Positions 11,030 to 20,233 of a stretch of 64,000 bases of DNA are shown here, in pieces. The stretch is from NCBI GenBank assembly GCA_902984215.1, contig CADWAF010002006.1:17773-81772 (forward strand), in the 5' to 3' direction. The position numbers and the translations under genes are program-made. The stretch comes from Willaertia magna (Eukaryota; Heterolobosea; Eutetramitea; Acrasida; Naegleriidae). Below the pieces are notes generated by a model, which was given only the letters and a program-made list of their open reading frames with translations, did not search any database and was not told the DNA's origin. How positions within the stretch are numbered: position 1 is the first letter of the stretch; each line of letters starts with the position of its first letter.

Positions 11030-12382
11030 ATGAAACCTTTTTATAACGATATAAAAGCAACAAAAGATGAATTACAAAATTTAAAAACCTATAAATCTAA
11101 CGGAGTAGATGATTCCCTAATTCGTAAATATATATTAAATCCATATTTATATGAAACTACAGTAAAATTTATACCAAAAACAATTGCACCAAATATGATT
11201 ACTTTAATTGGTTTTTTCTTTATGAATTTAACTTTTTTTATTAGTTATTTCTATTCAGGAAATGATTTTAAAGGAAATTTACCAAATTTAGTATTTTTAA
11301 TAAATGCAATTGGAATATTTTTATATCAAACTTTAGATAATTTAGATGGAAAAATTGCTAGAAATTTAAAACAATCATCTCCGTTAGGAGAAATGTTTGA
11401 TCACGGAGTTGATGCTTTAGCTTGTACGATTGGAATTATGGCATTTTGTTGTAGTTCTCAAATTGGTTATTTACAAAATGATTTATTATTTAGAATTTCA
11501 CATGATTCTATTTTTGGTAATTTATTAAATTATTTATTAAATTCTATTCATGGTATTACCGGAGGTCTTTTCGGAGGACATTACGGAGGAATTACCGGAG
11601 ATTTTACATTAGATTTAAAATGGACATTTATTTTATTAGAATTAATTACAGCACAATTACCATTTATATTTGCAACATGGGAAGAATACCATATTGGATT
11701 TCTATATTTAGGAAAATTCAACGGACCAATTGAAGGATTATTAAGTATAATTTTTACACAAATTATTGGATTTTTATTTGGACATGAAATATTTCATTTT
11801 ACAATTTTTAATTTAATTTCTTTAAAATTTATTTGTGTATTGTCAAGTACTTTTTTAGCAATTATTACTTCTATTTTAAATTTGAAAAAGATTTTATTAA
11901 AAAATTTAAATGATAAAAATTTAAATGATAAAAAGAATTTACAAAAGGCTTTACAAAAGGCTTTACAAATTGTAATGGAAATTTTACCATATTTTATTTA
12001 TAAATTATTTTTAATTTTAATTATTTTAATAAATAAAGAAAATATAAATAAATATCCATTAATTTTATTATTTGGAATTTGTTTCCATTTTGGATATTTA
12101 TCATCAAATATAACTTTATGTCATTTATTAAAAAGGAAATTACCAAATATTTATAATCATTTAATTTATTTAATTACTTTTATTTTACAATTTTTAGCTA
12201 TATTTGGTGGATTATTTGGATTATTTATTTATTGTATTGGATTATTTATTATTTATTGTAATTTTGTATTGGAAGTATGTGATACGATTAGTACTTATTT
12301 GGGAATTAATGTATTGACAATTACACCTGTTAAGAAGGATAACAATAATGATATTAATGCAGATAAAAATGGTGGTAAATAA
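11030..12382 (+). CDS. Ethanolamine/choline phosphotransferase (CDP-alcohol phosphatidyltransferase)
   Basis: A 450-residue multi-pass membrane enzyme. Residues about 103-128 carry the CDP-alcohol phosphatidyltransferase signature DGx2ARx8Gx3Dx3D, seen as DGKIAR ... GEMFDHGVD, which binds Mg2+ and the CDP group. The stretch FATWEEYHIGFLYLGKFNGP is characteristic of the EPT1/CPT1/CEPT1 family, which makes phosphatidylethanolamine or phosphatidylcholine from diacylglycerol and CDP-ethanolamine or CDP-choline in ER and Golgi membranes. The first 60 residues and length match the family. A lineage-specific insert (NLNDKNLNDKKNLQKALQKA) in a cytosolic loop comes from short repeats. Head-group preference cannot be told by eye. 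No intron. Confidence 0.93.
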   Translation: MKPFYNDIKATKDELQNLKTYKSNGVDDSLIRKYILNPYLYETTVKFIPKTIAPNMITLIGFFFMNLTFFISYFYSGNDFKGNLPNLVFLINAIGIFLYQTLDNLDGKIARNLKQSSPLGEMFDHGVDALACTIGIMAFCCSSQIGYLQNDLLFRISHDSIFGNLLNYLLNSIHGITGGLFGGHYGGITGDFTLDLKWTFILLELITAQLPFIFATWEEYHIGFLYLGKFNGPIEGLLSIIFTQIIGFLFGHEIFHFTIFNLISLKFICVLSSTFLAIITSILNLKKILLKNLNDKNLNDKKNLQKALQKALQIVMEILPYFIYKLFLILIILINKENINKYPLILLFGICFHFGYLSSNITLCHLLKRKLPNIYNHLIYLITFILQFLAIFGGLFGLFIYCIGLFIIYCNFVLEVCDTISTYLGINVLTITPVKKDNNNDINADKNGGK

Positions 12383-12482
12383 AGTTGTTTGTTGGTAAAT
12401 AAAATTGTGTGAATCTTTACTATTTCAAAGTTATTCTTCAAAATTTATTTGAGTACAAGCATAAAATGCATGTTAAAATTTC

Positions 12483-12555
12483 TGCCTGCTGCCAGGATCG
12501 AACTAGCGACCTTAAGATCTTCAGTCTCACGCTCTACCAACTGAGCTAAGCGGGC
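12483..12555 (-). tRNA. tRNA-Phe (GAA)
   Basis: A 73-nt cloverleaf read on the minus strand. The acceptor GCCCGCT pairs with AGCAGGC with one C-A mismatch, the D arm is GCTC/GAGC, the anticodon loop is CTGAAGA with anticodon GAA, and the T arm is GCTAG-TTCGATC-CTGGC. There is no intron and no encoded CCA, as expected for a eukaryotic nuclear tRNA. Confidence 0.9.
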
Positions 12556-12844
12556 TCCATATTCACTTAACAAAGATCATGGGTACTTGAAAAATAATTC
12601 AAGACAAATGGAGTTAGGACGTCGTATCAACGCAATCGCAATAGCGAACGCAAACAGCGCAAATGGTATTCCAATCGCAAAAAAATCCAAATAGATTTCA
12701 GGAATGTGCGTTCCAACAAATCCAACAAAAAAAACAACAAACAACTACTTCTCAACATAATAATAATAACAAAATTTATATTATCTATCTATATAACAAA
12801 AACAAACTAATCGTTAAATTTTAACAACAACAACGACTTCAATC
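12556..12844. other. Leader region of the ABC transporter gene
   Basis: This short spacer has an unusually G+C-rich patch at about 12615-12690 with repeated CAATCGCAA and GCGAACGCAAA words, then an A/C-rich leader before the ATG at 12845. It probably contains the promoter and leader of the ABC gene. No RNA gene was recognised in it. Confidence 0.4.
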
Positions 12845-14812
12845 ATGACAACAGCAGATACAACAACAACAAATAAAAAGGAAAAAACAACAAAAGGTAA
12901 TAACAACAATAATGAAGAAGAACAATTAATTGATATTCTAGAACCAAAACCAACCTTAAAAAATCATTTCAAACTCTTTCAAGTATTTGGCCTTATCAAT
13001 TGGCTCATTATCCTCATTGGTTGGTTTGCATCCGCTTGCGTTGGCGCTTTTCCCATCGTTATTTACGTTATCATGGCCGGTGTAATGGATTCTTTAACAC
13101 CAGATCCAGTTACAGGTCAAATGCCTTCAGGTGACGTAATGAAAGGAAAAGTAAATAATTTGGCCATGTGGTTCGCCATTGTTGCAGCCATTTCCTTTTT
13201 TGTAAATTTTATTTCAAACTTTACCTTAAATTTTGCAAGTGAAAGAATTGGTACAAAATTAAAAAGAGCTTATTTTAATAATTTAATTGAACAAGAAATT
13301 GGATATTTTGATATAAAACAAACTGGTGTATTAACTGCAGGTTTAAGTGAAGATATTGCTCGCATTCAAGATACTTATACCGTTAAATTAGGAAATGTAT
13401 TTCAATTTTTAGTTCAAACACTTTGTGGTATTATTATGGCCTTTACAAAATCGTGGAGTATGTCTTTAGTAATGATTTCAACTTCACCCCTAATTATTTT
13501 ACTAATTATGGTGATTGGTAAAGTAATGCAATTTTTAACGAAAAAATCTGGAAATGCATCGGAACATTCAAGTGGAATTGCAACTGAAGTAATTAGTGCC
13601 ATTCGTACTGTTAGAAGTATGTCAGGTGAAGAATTTGAAAAATTACGTTTCTTTAAAGATTTATCAAAATTAAATTTATTTGGATTATTACGTTCTCTAA
13701 ATTTGGGAATTATTATGGGAGGAATATTTTTTGTGATTTGGGGAACTGCAGCGTTAGCCTTTTGGTTTGGAGGCAACTTGGTGATTAAATCTGAACTTTC
13801 AATTGGTGCTCTCATGCAAGTATTTGGACAAATGTTAATGGCTATATTAGGTATTGGTCAAGCGTTTGGTATTTTACCCGAAATTTTAAAGGCAAAAGTA
13901 TCTGCAAATAATTTAATTAGAGTTTTAAATAGAAAACCTGACATTCCATATATAGGTGGTAAAACCATACCTGGTGGTGTGAAGGGAAATGTTAAATTTG
14001 AAAATGTTGTTTTTAAATATCCATCACGTCCAAACGTTACAGTTTTAAAAGAATTTAGTTTTGAAATTTATCCTGGACAATCCGTTGCACTGGTTGGACC
14101 ATCCGGTTCCGGAAAATCAACCATTGTTGGATTAGTTGAAAAGTTTTATAAACCGGAAAGTGGTCACGTTTTTATTGATGGAATAAACGTTGCCGAATTA
14201 GATCCACAATGGTTACATAAAAACGTTGGTATCGTTACACAAGAACCGGTTTTATTTGCTACAACCATTGCCGAAAATATTGCCTATGCCGTCGGTATTG
14301 AGAATGTGACACAACAACAAATTGAAGAAGCAGCAAAAGCAGCAAATGCTCACAATTTCATTATGGATTTACCGGAAGGATATCAAACTAGATTAGGAGA
14401 AAAAGGAGTTAGTATGTCCGGTGGTCAAAAACAACGTATTGCTATTGCTAGAGCTGTATTACAAGATCCACAATTATTATTATTAGATGAAGCAACAAGT
14501 GCTTTAGATACTGAGTCAGAAGCATTAGTACAAGCAGCATTAGATAAATTAATGAAAGGAAGAACTTCAATTTGTATTGCACATAGATTATCTACAGTAC
14601 AGAATTGTGATGTGATTTTAGTATTACAAAAGGGAGTATTGAAGGAGGTGGGAAAACATGAAGAGTTATTGAAGATTGAGAATGGTATTTATAGAAAGTT
14701 AGCTCAGAAACAAATGATGTTTGGTGGTGGAAATAATAATAATAATGATGGATTGACTGAAGCGGTAACGATTGAGGGAGCATTAGATGAATTGGAAATG
14801 GAAGAAATGTAA
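12845..14812 (+). CDS. ABC transporter, ABCB-type half-transporter
   Basis: A 655-residue half-transporter: a polar N-terminus (1-40), a six-helix type-IV transmembrane domain (about 45-360) and one nucleotide-binding domain (about 385-630). The domain shows Walker A GPSGSGKST (about 418-426), Q-loop TQEPVLF (about 464), signature MSGGQKQR (about 523-530), Walker B LLLLDEATSALD (about 543-554) and the H-loop His in IAHRLST (about 578), so it should be ATPase-competent. The sequence resembles one half of P-glycoprotein or the TAP/ABCB8/ABCB10 half-transporters. It must dimerise to work. The substrate is unknown, and I see no clear mitochondrial presequence. Codon use is less A+T-extreme than that of its neighbours, in keeping with good expression. 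Confidence 0.95.
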   Translation: MTTADTTTTNKKEKTTKGNNNNNEEEQLIDILEPKPTLKNHFKLFQVFGLINWLIILIGWFASACVGAFPIVIYVIMAGVMDSLTPDPVTGQMPSGDVMKGKVNNLAMWFAIVAAISFFVNFISNFTLNFASERIGTKLKRAYFNNLIEQEIGYFDIKQTGVLTAGLSEDIARIQDTYTVKLGNVFQFLVQTLCGIIMAFTKSWSMSLVMISTSPLIILLIMVIGKVMQFLTKKSGNASEHSSGIATEVISAIRTVRSMSGEEFEKLRFFKDLSKLNLFGLLRSLNLGIIMGGIFFVIWGTAALAFWFGGNLVIKSELSIGALMQVFGQMLMAILGIGQAFGILPEILKAKVSANNLIRVLNRKPDIPYIGGKTIPGGVKGNVKFENVVFKYPSRPNVTVLKEFSFEIYPGQSVALVGPSGSGKSTIVGLVEKFYKPESGHVFIDGINVAELDPQWLHKNVGIVTQEPVLFATTIAENIAYAVGIENVTQQQIEEAAKAANAHNFIMDLPEGYQTRLGEKGVSMSGGQKQRIAIARAVLQDPQLLLLDEATSALDTESEALVQAALDKLMKGRTSICIAHRLSTVQNCDVILVLQKGVLKEVGKHEELLKIENGIYRKLAQKQMMFGGGNNNNNDGLTEAVTIEGALDELEMEEM

Positions 14813-16588
14813 AGTTTTATATTTTTGGTTGGTGATTGTATTGTAAATAAAATAATTTTGTTTTATAATTGTTTTCAATAGACCTTATTTTAAAACATGA
14901 TTTTGTCAAGTTGTCGTGACAAAAAAAAATGTATTTAGTTTTATGCAAAAAGTTTTATTGTATAAGGCAACAAATAAATTTTTATTTATGTCACTTTTAA
15001 ATAATTATTATTTAATTTTTTTTAATATTTATTTGTATTAAAGATTTTAATTAATAATTATTGAATACATAAATTATTCATTATCAATATATTACTAAAT
15101 ATTTATTAATGTTTAAAATAATATTATTTTTTTATTATCCCATAAATAATTTAACAATTTTTTAATTTTTTTCTTATTTCTAATTTTTTTTTAATTTTTG
15201 TATTTTTTTTATTATAATATTTATTTCTAATTATTATTGTCAATTTATTAGTATTTTCTAAAATTATTAAATATAATTATTTTTACTATTTTGATTGTTT
15301 TTCTTTTAAATTATTTATTTATTATTTAATTGTTATAATTTCAAATACTTATTATACTTAAAAATTCAATTTTTCTTTTGCTGTTTAGTGTTTATTAAAA
15401 TTGTATAAAATTTATTATTTTAAACTCATTCATATATTTCTTTAGTAATTTCCTTATATTTAATTTTTGTGTTTTTGTATTAATAGAGTCGGCTTTATTT
15501 TTAACCACTTTTCTACTACTTTATTTTCAAATGACAGCAATTAAAAATTTAAGTAATTACAATAATTTGTTTTTAATATTTAGTTTTTCTTTTTTGTTAA
15601 TTAAATATTTAATTTGTTTTAACTTAATTTTGTTATTTTTTATTTTTATTAACACCTTTTGATTTTTAGTTTTTTAAATTTTTATTCCTTTCTAATAAAA
15701 TTTTTAATTAACATCTATTCTTTGAAATACCACTCTAAATTTTGTAATATTGAGTGTAACTTTAAAAACTCATCATAACACTAACCATTATGAATAAACT
15801 ATGAAATCGTCAGTATTCATTGATGGCAAATAAATAGAATTCTTTACGGAATTTTACCTTTACGAACAAGGAACGACCAATGCATTATACAATTGATATA
15901 AGTAAAAAAAAATGGACGCAATAAAGGTTTAAATTATCTTTCAAACTCTTTTTATTTTAGCCCGATGTTGTATGTAATATTCGTAATATTATATAAAACC
16001 TTATAAAAATGTTTTTGCTGATTTTATTAATTAAAATAGTATAGTAAGGTATTAACACTCACGTGTTATTAATTATAGTATTATATTATTCGTTTTTATA
16101 AATAAACACTAATTAAAAGTATATCACTAATAATTTTGTTGTGTATATCACAAATTAAATTAATACACAGTAAAATGAAACATTATTTTAACTGCAAAGA
16201 TTCGCAGAATTAAAAATTTCATTCCCAAAATACTGTAACTGAAACAATTTCAGTTTAAAAATTAAATAATTCCTCAAATTTAGTCAAAAAGAAAATAAGG
16301 AAATAATTTATTTTATTTTCGTATAATTTTAAACATATTAGCGCTATTTGATTAAATAAATAAAATCTTTTCGTTAAAAAATCAATAAACACCTATTTAG
16401 GTGAAATGAAATAAATAAAATATAGGTGAAATGATTATAATAAATTGACTTTCCTCTATCTTATATTAATTTACAATATCCAACAACACATCACCAAATC
16501 GAATAAATTTATCCTATCCAATTAATACCAAACTGCCATAACGGTCAAAACAAATAGTTATTTTTAAAAAAAAATTTTCAAAAAAAAA
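14813..16588. other. Intergenic region, A+T-rich
   Basis: 1.8 kb with no supported gene. The left part (to about 15700) is very A+T-rich with long T-rich runs. The right part is more mixed and probably includes the upstream control region of the YKT6 gene. No tRNA, snRNA or snoRNA boxes were recognised. Confidence 0.5.
16390..16434 (+). promoter_or_regulatory. Inverted and direct repeat upstream of YKT6
   Basis: CACCTA-TT-TAGGTG (16390-16403) is a perfect 14-base inverted repeat. Its right arm starts the 12-mer TAGGTGAAATGA, which recurs exactly at 16423-16434. The block lies 155-200 bases before the YKT6 start. A transcription-factor site is possible but rests only on symmetry and position. 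Confidence 0.35.
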
Positions 16589-17248
16589 ATGCCAATCTAC
16601 TCCATCTCACTCTTCTACACCAATCCAACCATTGACAATAAAACATTTCTCATTTATCAAACAAGTGATTTATCTTCCTTTTCTTTCTTTCAAAGAAGTA
16701 CCATTAGAGAATACATTACATTTATTTCAAGAATATTAGCTGAAAGAAATAATCAAGGATTAAGACAACAAATTAATCCTTCAACAACAACTTCTACTTC
16801 CGATAATAATAATTATAGTAATATATTATGTTATATACAACATCGATTACAATCTAATTTAAATATTTGTATCATTACAGATCCTAATTATCCATCTAAA
16901 ATTATCTTTTCATTAATGTATAAAATTCTATTAGAAATTGAAAAGAAATATTCCAATAAAATTTTACAATCTTTAATTCAACAAGATTGTCAATTACAAG
17001 ATTGTAATGAAATTGAAAATTATTTACAAAAATATCAAGATCCAACTAAATGTCCAGATGATTTAAATAAAATTAAAATTGATTTAGAAGAAACTAAAAC
17101 GATAATGAATCAAGCATTAAATAATATTTTAAGAAGAGGTGAAGCATTAGATGAATTGGTAGATAAATCTGAAGATCTATCCATGGCTTCTAGAACATTT
17201 TATACAACTGCTCAATCTCAAAATAGTACTTGTTGTTTATTAATGTAG
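16589..17248 (+). CDS. ykt6: R-SNARE YKT6
   Basis: A 219-residue SNARE. Residues 1-140 form a longin domain (MPIYSISLFYTN start; AYI-like core IREYITFISRILAERN). Residues about 155-212 form the SNARE helix, with the zero-layer Arg in ILRRGEALDELVDKSEDL. The protein ends CCLLM, with a prenylatable CAAX box (C216-L-L-M) preceded by Cys215, the palmitoylation site typical of YKT6 and the reason it lacks a transmembrane segment. It works in ER-Golgi, Golgi, vacuole and autophagosome fusion. Small Asn/Gln insertions lie at about 60-75 and 128-140. Its stop lies 35 bases from the stop of the convergent CBS gene, so the transcripts probably overlap. Confidence 0.95.
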   Translation: MPIYSISLFYTNPTIDNKTFLIYQTSDLSSFSFFQRSTIREYITFISRILAERNNQGLRQQINPSTTTSTSDNNNYSNILCYIQHRLQSNLNICIITDPNYPSKIIFSLMYKILLEIEKKYSNKILQSLIQQDCQLQDCNEIENYLQKYQDPTKCPDDLNKIKIDLEETKTIMNQALNNILRRGEALDELVDKSEDLSMASRTFYTTAQSQNSTCCLLM

Positions 17249-17283
17249 TAGTTATCTATCTATCTATATTTGTAATACAACAA

Positions 17284-18302
17284 TTATAATAATTTAAATA
17301 AAATATTAAAAATATCAGTTAAACTAATTAATCCTAATACTTCCATATTATCATTCATAATAAAGATACGATGTACTTTATCAATTAATAATCTATTAAT
17401 AACATCATCTAATAATTGATTACCTTTACAAAATACTAAATCTGGAATATTCTTTAAATTCTTCTTTTCTTTTGATTTTCTTTGAAATTCTAATACAGGT
17501 GATGCTAAATGATGATAATCTTCATCAATAAATCCTTGTAAATCTGATGCTGAGATACATCCAATTAATTGATCTGTTTGTTGAGATGTTACTCCAATAG
17601 CTGAGATTCCTCTTTCAGATATTTCTTTAATTGCTTCAATTGCTAATTGAGTTTCTTTTACGGAAATAACTTTACTTAAATTTGGTAAGATTTCTTGAAT
17701 ATTCTTATTTCTTAATAAATTAATTAATGGTAATAATGGTTCATTTAATGTTTGAAATAAAAATGTAAATAAAGTCATTTGTGAACATACAAAAATGACC
17801 TCTTCATTCGTTGGATTTATAATTGGAATACGATGAACTCCATTAGAAAACTTTTCTAATAATGAAAATAAACTATCCGAAGGAACCATTGGAATATACG
17901 GATTCTTACCACTCATATCTATATATTATTTAAAAAATACAAATATATCATTTAAAAAAATAAAGATAATCATTACTTACTAATAACAGATTCTACCTTT
18001 TCAATATCAAATGAAAATTGTAATAAATAATTTTTCCATTCTGAAGTTTCTGAATTTTTATAAAATGTTTCTTTAGTAAAAGTAGCACAATCTAAAACAT
18101 CTAATAATCCAATACATTTATTTTCTTCATTATATACAGGTGCACTTAATATATTATTATTTGCTAAAATTAATAATGCTTCTTTTAATGATTGATTATT
18201 TTTTAATGAAATTATTTCTTTTTTTTTATTGAAATGTTTCATCATTTCTGCAATAGTATAGGATTTAAAGAATTGTTGAATTTTTTCTTGATTGTTGGAC
18301 AT
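17284..18302 (-). CDS. Four-CBS-domain protein, AMPK-gamma-like (two exons)
   Basis: Two exons on the minus strand, 18302-17981 and 17918-17284, join across a 62-nt GTAAGT...AG intron to give 318 residues. The intron is in phase 1, and joining restores one frame (VIN-MSGKN). The protein is made of about four CBS motifs, for example HFNKKKEIISLKNNQSLKEA with NKCIGLLDVLD, GVHRIPIINPTNEEV, and the last pair ending DKVHRIFIMNDNMEVLGLIS. Four CBS motifs (two Bateman modules) and the VHRxFxMxxxxxxLGLISLTDI form resemble the nucleotide-sensing gamma subunit of AMPK/SNF1. Plant-type CBSX proteins are an alternative. I did not confirm the adenine-nucleotide contact residues. The unspliced frames would read as two separate proteins. 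Confidence 0.8.
17919..17980 (-). other. Spliceosomal intron in the CBS gene
   Basis: A 62-nt intron with donor GTAAGT and acceptor ATATAG, about 90% A+T, phase 1. Without splicing, the frame stops five bases after the exon end. Confidence 0.85.
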
Positions 18303-18522
18303 TTTATGATACGGTAGGGTAATGATGATGATAGTGATGGAAGGGGAGAGAGTGAAGTGTACTTTATTTTTTTTTTAATATTTTTTGCAAGTGAAATTTT
18401 TTTTTTAATTTTTGGAGTTATGAAAATGTCTTCTCCGAGGTGTTGATTAGGAAAGAGGAATTAACAATAATGCCTATAGCGAGAAAATTATTTAAAATAG
18501 TTTGCTTTAATCACTTTTGTCA

Positions 18523-18604
18523 GTTGGGGTGGCCGAGTGGTTAAGGCGCTGGCCTGCTAAGCCAGTGGTGTTTCACCGCGTGGGTTCGAATCCCATCTCC
18601 AACG
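18523..18604 (+). tRNA. tRNA-Ser (GCU)
   Basis: An 82-nt class II tRNA. The acceptor GTTGGGG pairs with CTCCAAC, the anticodon arm is CTGGC-CTGCTAA-GCCAG with anticodon GCT, a long variable arm (GTGGTGTTTCACCGC) is present as in serine tRNAs, and the T loop is TTCGAAT. It has no intron, unlike its copy at 46702-46793. Confidence 0.95.
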
Positions 18605-18689
18605 AATTTTTACAATTTTGAAATCCCTTTTTTTTGAAGTAGTGATTTATTGTTAAAATTTATTAAAGTTTAATTTAAATTAAACTACC

Positions 18690-18925
18690 ACAGTATCTAC
18701 GAAACTAGTCGTTAAAATTATGGAACTACAATAATTATTTTTTCGTTTTTACTGAAATGTCCAAAATACTTTTAGTATTTTTCTCAATCCAATACTTTTA
18801 CCAAATATAGTCACAAGATACCAACAACCATTTCACACTTACACTATTTAAATGAAAATAATCAAAACTATAATCACCAACAACAATAAATAAAAAGAAA
18901 AGACAAAAAATAAAAAGAAACTAAA
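18690..18925 (+). promoter_or_regulatory. Duplicated upstream region of the secreted protein gene
   Basis: This region is closely matched by the reverse complement of about 44348-44590. Shared words include TCCAAAATACTTTTAGTATT and ACCAAATATAGTCACAAGAT, ending in ACTATTTAAATGAAAATAAT. Conservation of this non-coding stretch between two otherwise diverged copies marks it as the likely promoter. The short gap 18605-18690 to the tRNA holds nothing recognisable. Confidence 0.6.
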
Positions 18926-19276
18926 ATGAATTTCCAAACAACAAAATTTCTTCTCATTATAATTTTTATTGTAATCATTTCAATTACAACAACAAATATA
19001 ATATTAGCATTTACACCAGATAAATGTCCAACACAAGAACCTGGATTTGTTCATTTAAAATGTAAAGATTTATTTGAAAAATTTAATAATGTACAATTCG
19101 TTTCAAAAACTACTGCATTGACAAATGAAAATGGTTGGTGTTGTTTTCAACAAGAAGTAAAATATTTAAATGAATTTGGAATTGAAAAGTCAGGTTTTTG
19201 TATTGTTAAATTTCATCCTAATTTGAGGATAGCACCTATTGCTTTATGGTCAACTTTAGAAAGTAAAACTTGTTAA
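18926..19276 (+). CDS. Small secreted six-Cys protein, copy A
   Basis: 116 residues. Residues 1-29 are a clear signal peptide (basic start, hydrophobic core LLIIIFIVIISI, small residues before the end). The mature part begins about DKCPTQEPGF and has six Cys (DKC, LKC, WCC, GFC, KTC), enough for three disulfides. No family is recognised. It is nearly identical to the gene at 43994-44347: the mature chain differs at about two positions and most base changes are silent, so the mature protein is under selection. It lies between a tRNA-Ser and a U2 sequence, as does its copy. The reading NENGWCCFQQEVKY resembles a small ligand or lectin-like domain, but I assign no function. Confidence 0.8.
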   Translation: MNFQTTKFLLIIIFIVIISITTTNIILAFTPDKCPTQEPGFVHLKCKDLFEKFNNVQFVSKTTALTNENGWCCFQQEVKYLNEFGIEKSGFCIVKFHPNLRIAPIALWSTLESKTC

Positions 19277-19587
19277 TTGATTTGTTTATTTGTTTGTTTG
19301 GTTATGGATGAATATTACAATATTTAATTAATAATTTGAATGATAGATGAGTTAATTAGTTGATTAGATTGTCAATGGCATAGTTGAAAATGTAAATCTA
19401 TAATGTATATAAAAATAATGTAAAACAGAAATAAAAGGATCCAATAGTATAATAACATAAAAACAATTCTAATATTTTCCTTATTTACAGAACGTTTATG
19501 TAGTTTCATCATTTACATCTTGTAATCTTTAAATCTTCCATGTAGGCAGTGAATAATGTAAAACCCTTCCAAGACACAGTTCCAATT
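19277..19587. other. Spacer between secreted protein gene and U2 sequence
   Basis: The first 155 bases are partly matched by the inverted copy (shared ATAATGTATATAAAAATAAT near 19402-19421). The rest, up to the U2 sequence, is unrelated to the upstream region of the two better U2 genes. Confidence 0.5.
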
Positions 19588-19792
19588 AATTGAGTGTAGT
19601 ATCTGTTCTTATCAGTTTAATCACTGATACATCGTCTACACGGACGATGAATATAATACACGATTAACTCAATTTTTTGAGGGGGTTGAAAGTGTGCCTG
19701 CCTTCTACTTACTTTGTAGTAATAGTAGTTTAGTGCACCTTTTAACATGTGTTTGTTTTGTATTGCCCTAATTGCAAAGTGAGGCACACTCC
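19588..19792 (+). pseudogene. U2 snRNA pseudogene, 5' end lost (copy A)
   Basis: It carries the U2 core from TTGAGTGTAGTATCTG onward: the branch-site pairing element GTAGTA, stem IIa (ATCAG ... CTGAT), stem IIb, an Sm-like site ATTTTTTG, and the 3' stem-loops. Stem-loop I (the CTCGGCCTTTGGCT part seen in the other two copies) is replaced by unrelated sequence, and the upstream element shared by copies B and C is missing. Small insertions occur in the IIb loop (TACACG) and in the 3' domain (GCCTGCCTTC, GTAATAGTAG). A divergent expressed variant cannot be excluded, but a U2 without stem-loop I is unlikely to work. Confidence 0.75.
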
Positions 19793-20233
19793 AATTTCAA
19801 ATAATAATAAGTGAATCATTATTTATAGTAAAAGTGAATAATAAAAACAACAAAAGTGTTTTACTAATAATACACCCTCAATTCAAGTATGTCTTTGTTA
19901 AAATTAACTATAAACCATAAGTGTGAAAAAAATTTAGATTTAAAAATGATAAGTTAGGTTTTAGATTACAAGCTGATTAGTTTTATAATTTAATTTCCTA
20001 TTCACTTTATCCCAGTTAATCATCTCTTTCGAGATTTGGTTTCTTTTTGCCACCATAAATACGTATGCAACCAATTTTTATTTTGTAAACTTCATACCTC
20101 TAGAGGCAAAGTATGATATTATTATTTAATTAATCTTTATTGTAAGTTTGATATGATTGGCCTTGTTTCTAGCATAAATTTTCTTGGTAAAACTCCCGCC
20201 CAAAGAGTCCAGTAATTATTTTTTTAAAAAAAA
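19793..20233. other. Intergenic region before the IQ gene
   Basis: It starts with a conserved U2 3'-flank word (AATAATAATAAGTGAA, about 19800-19815), then shows no recognised element. The last 100 bases are the likely promoter and leader of the gene at 20234. Confidence 0.45.

Noticed and set aside
17973..18302. A separate 109-residue single-CBS protein
   Set aside because: A GTAAGT donor and ATATAG acceptor join it in frame to the downstream CBS segment, so it is the first exon of a longer gene.
19588..19792. The three-fold repeated 200-nt sequence as a transposon or SINE
   Set aside because: GTAGTATCTGTTCTTATCAG plus the Sm site and stems identify it as U2 snRNA.
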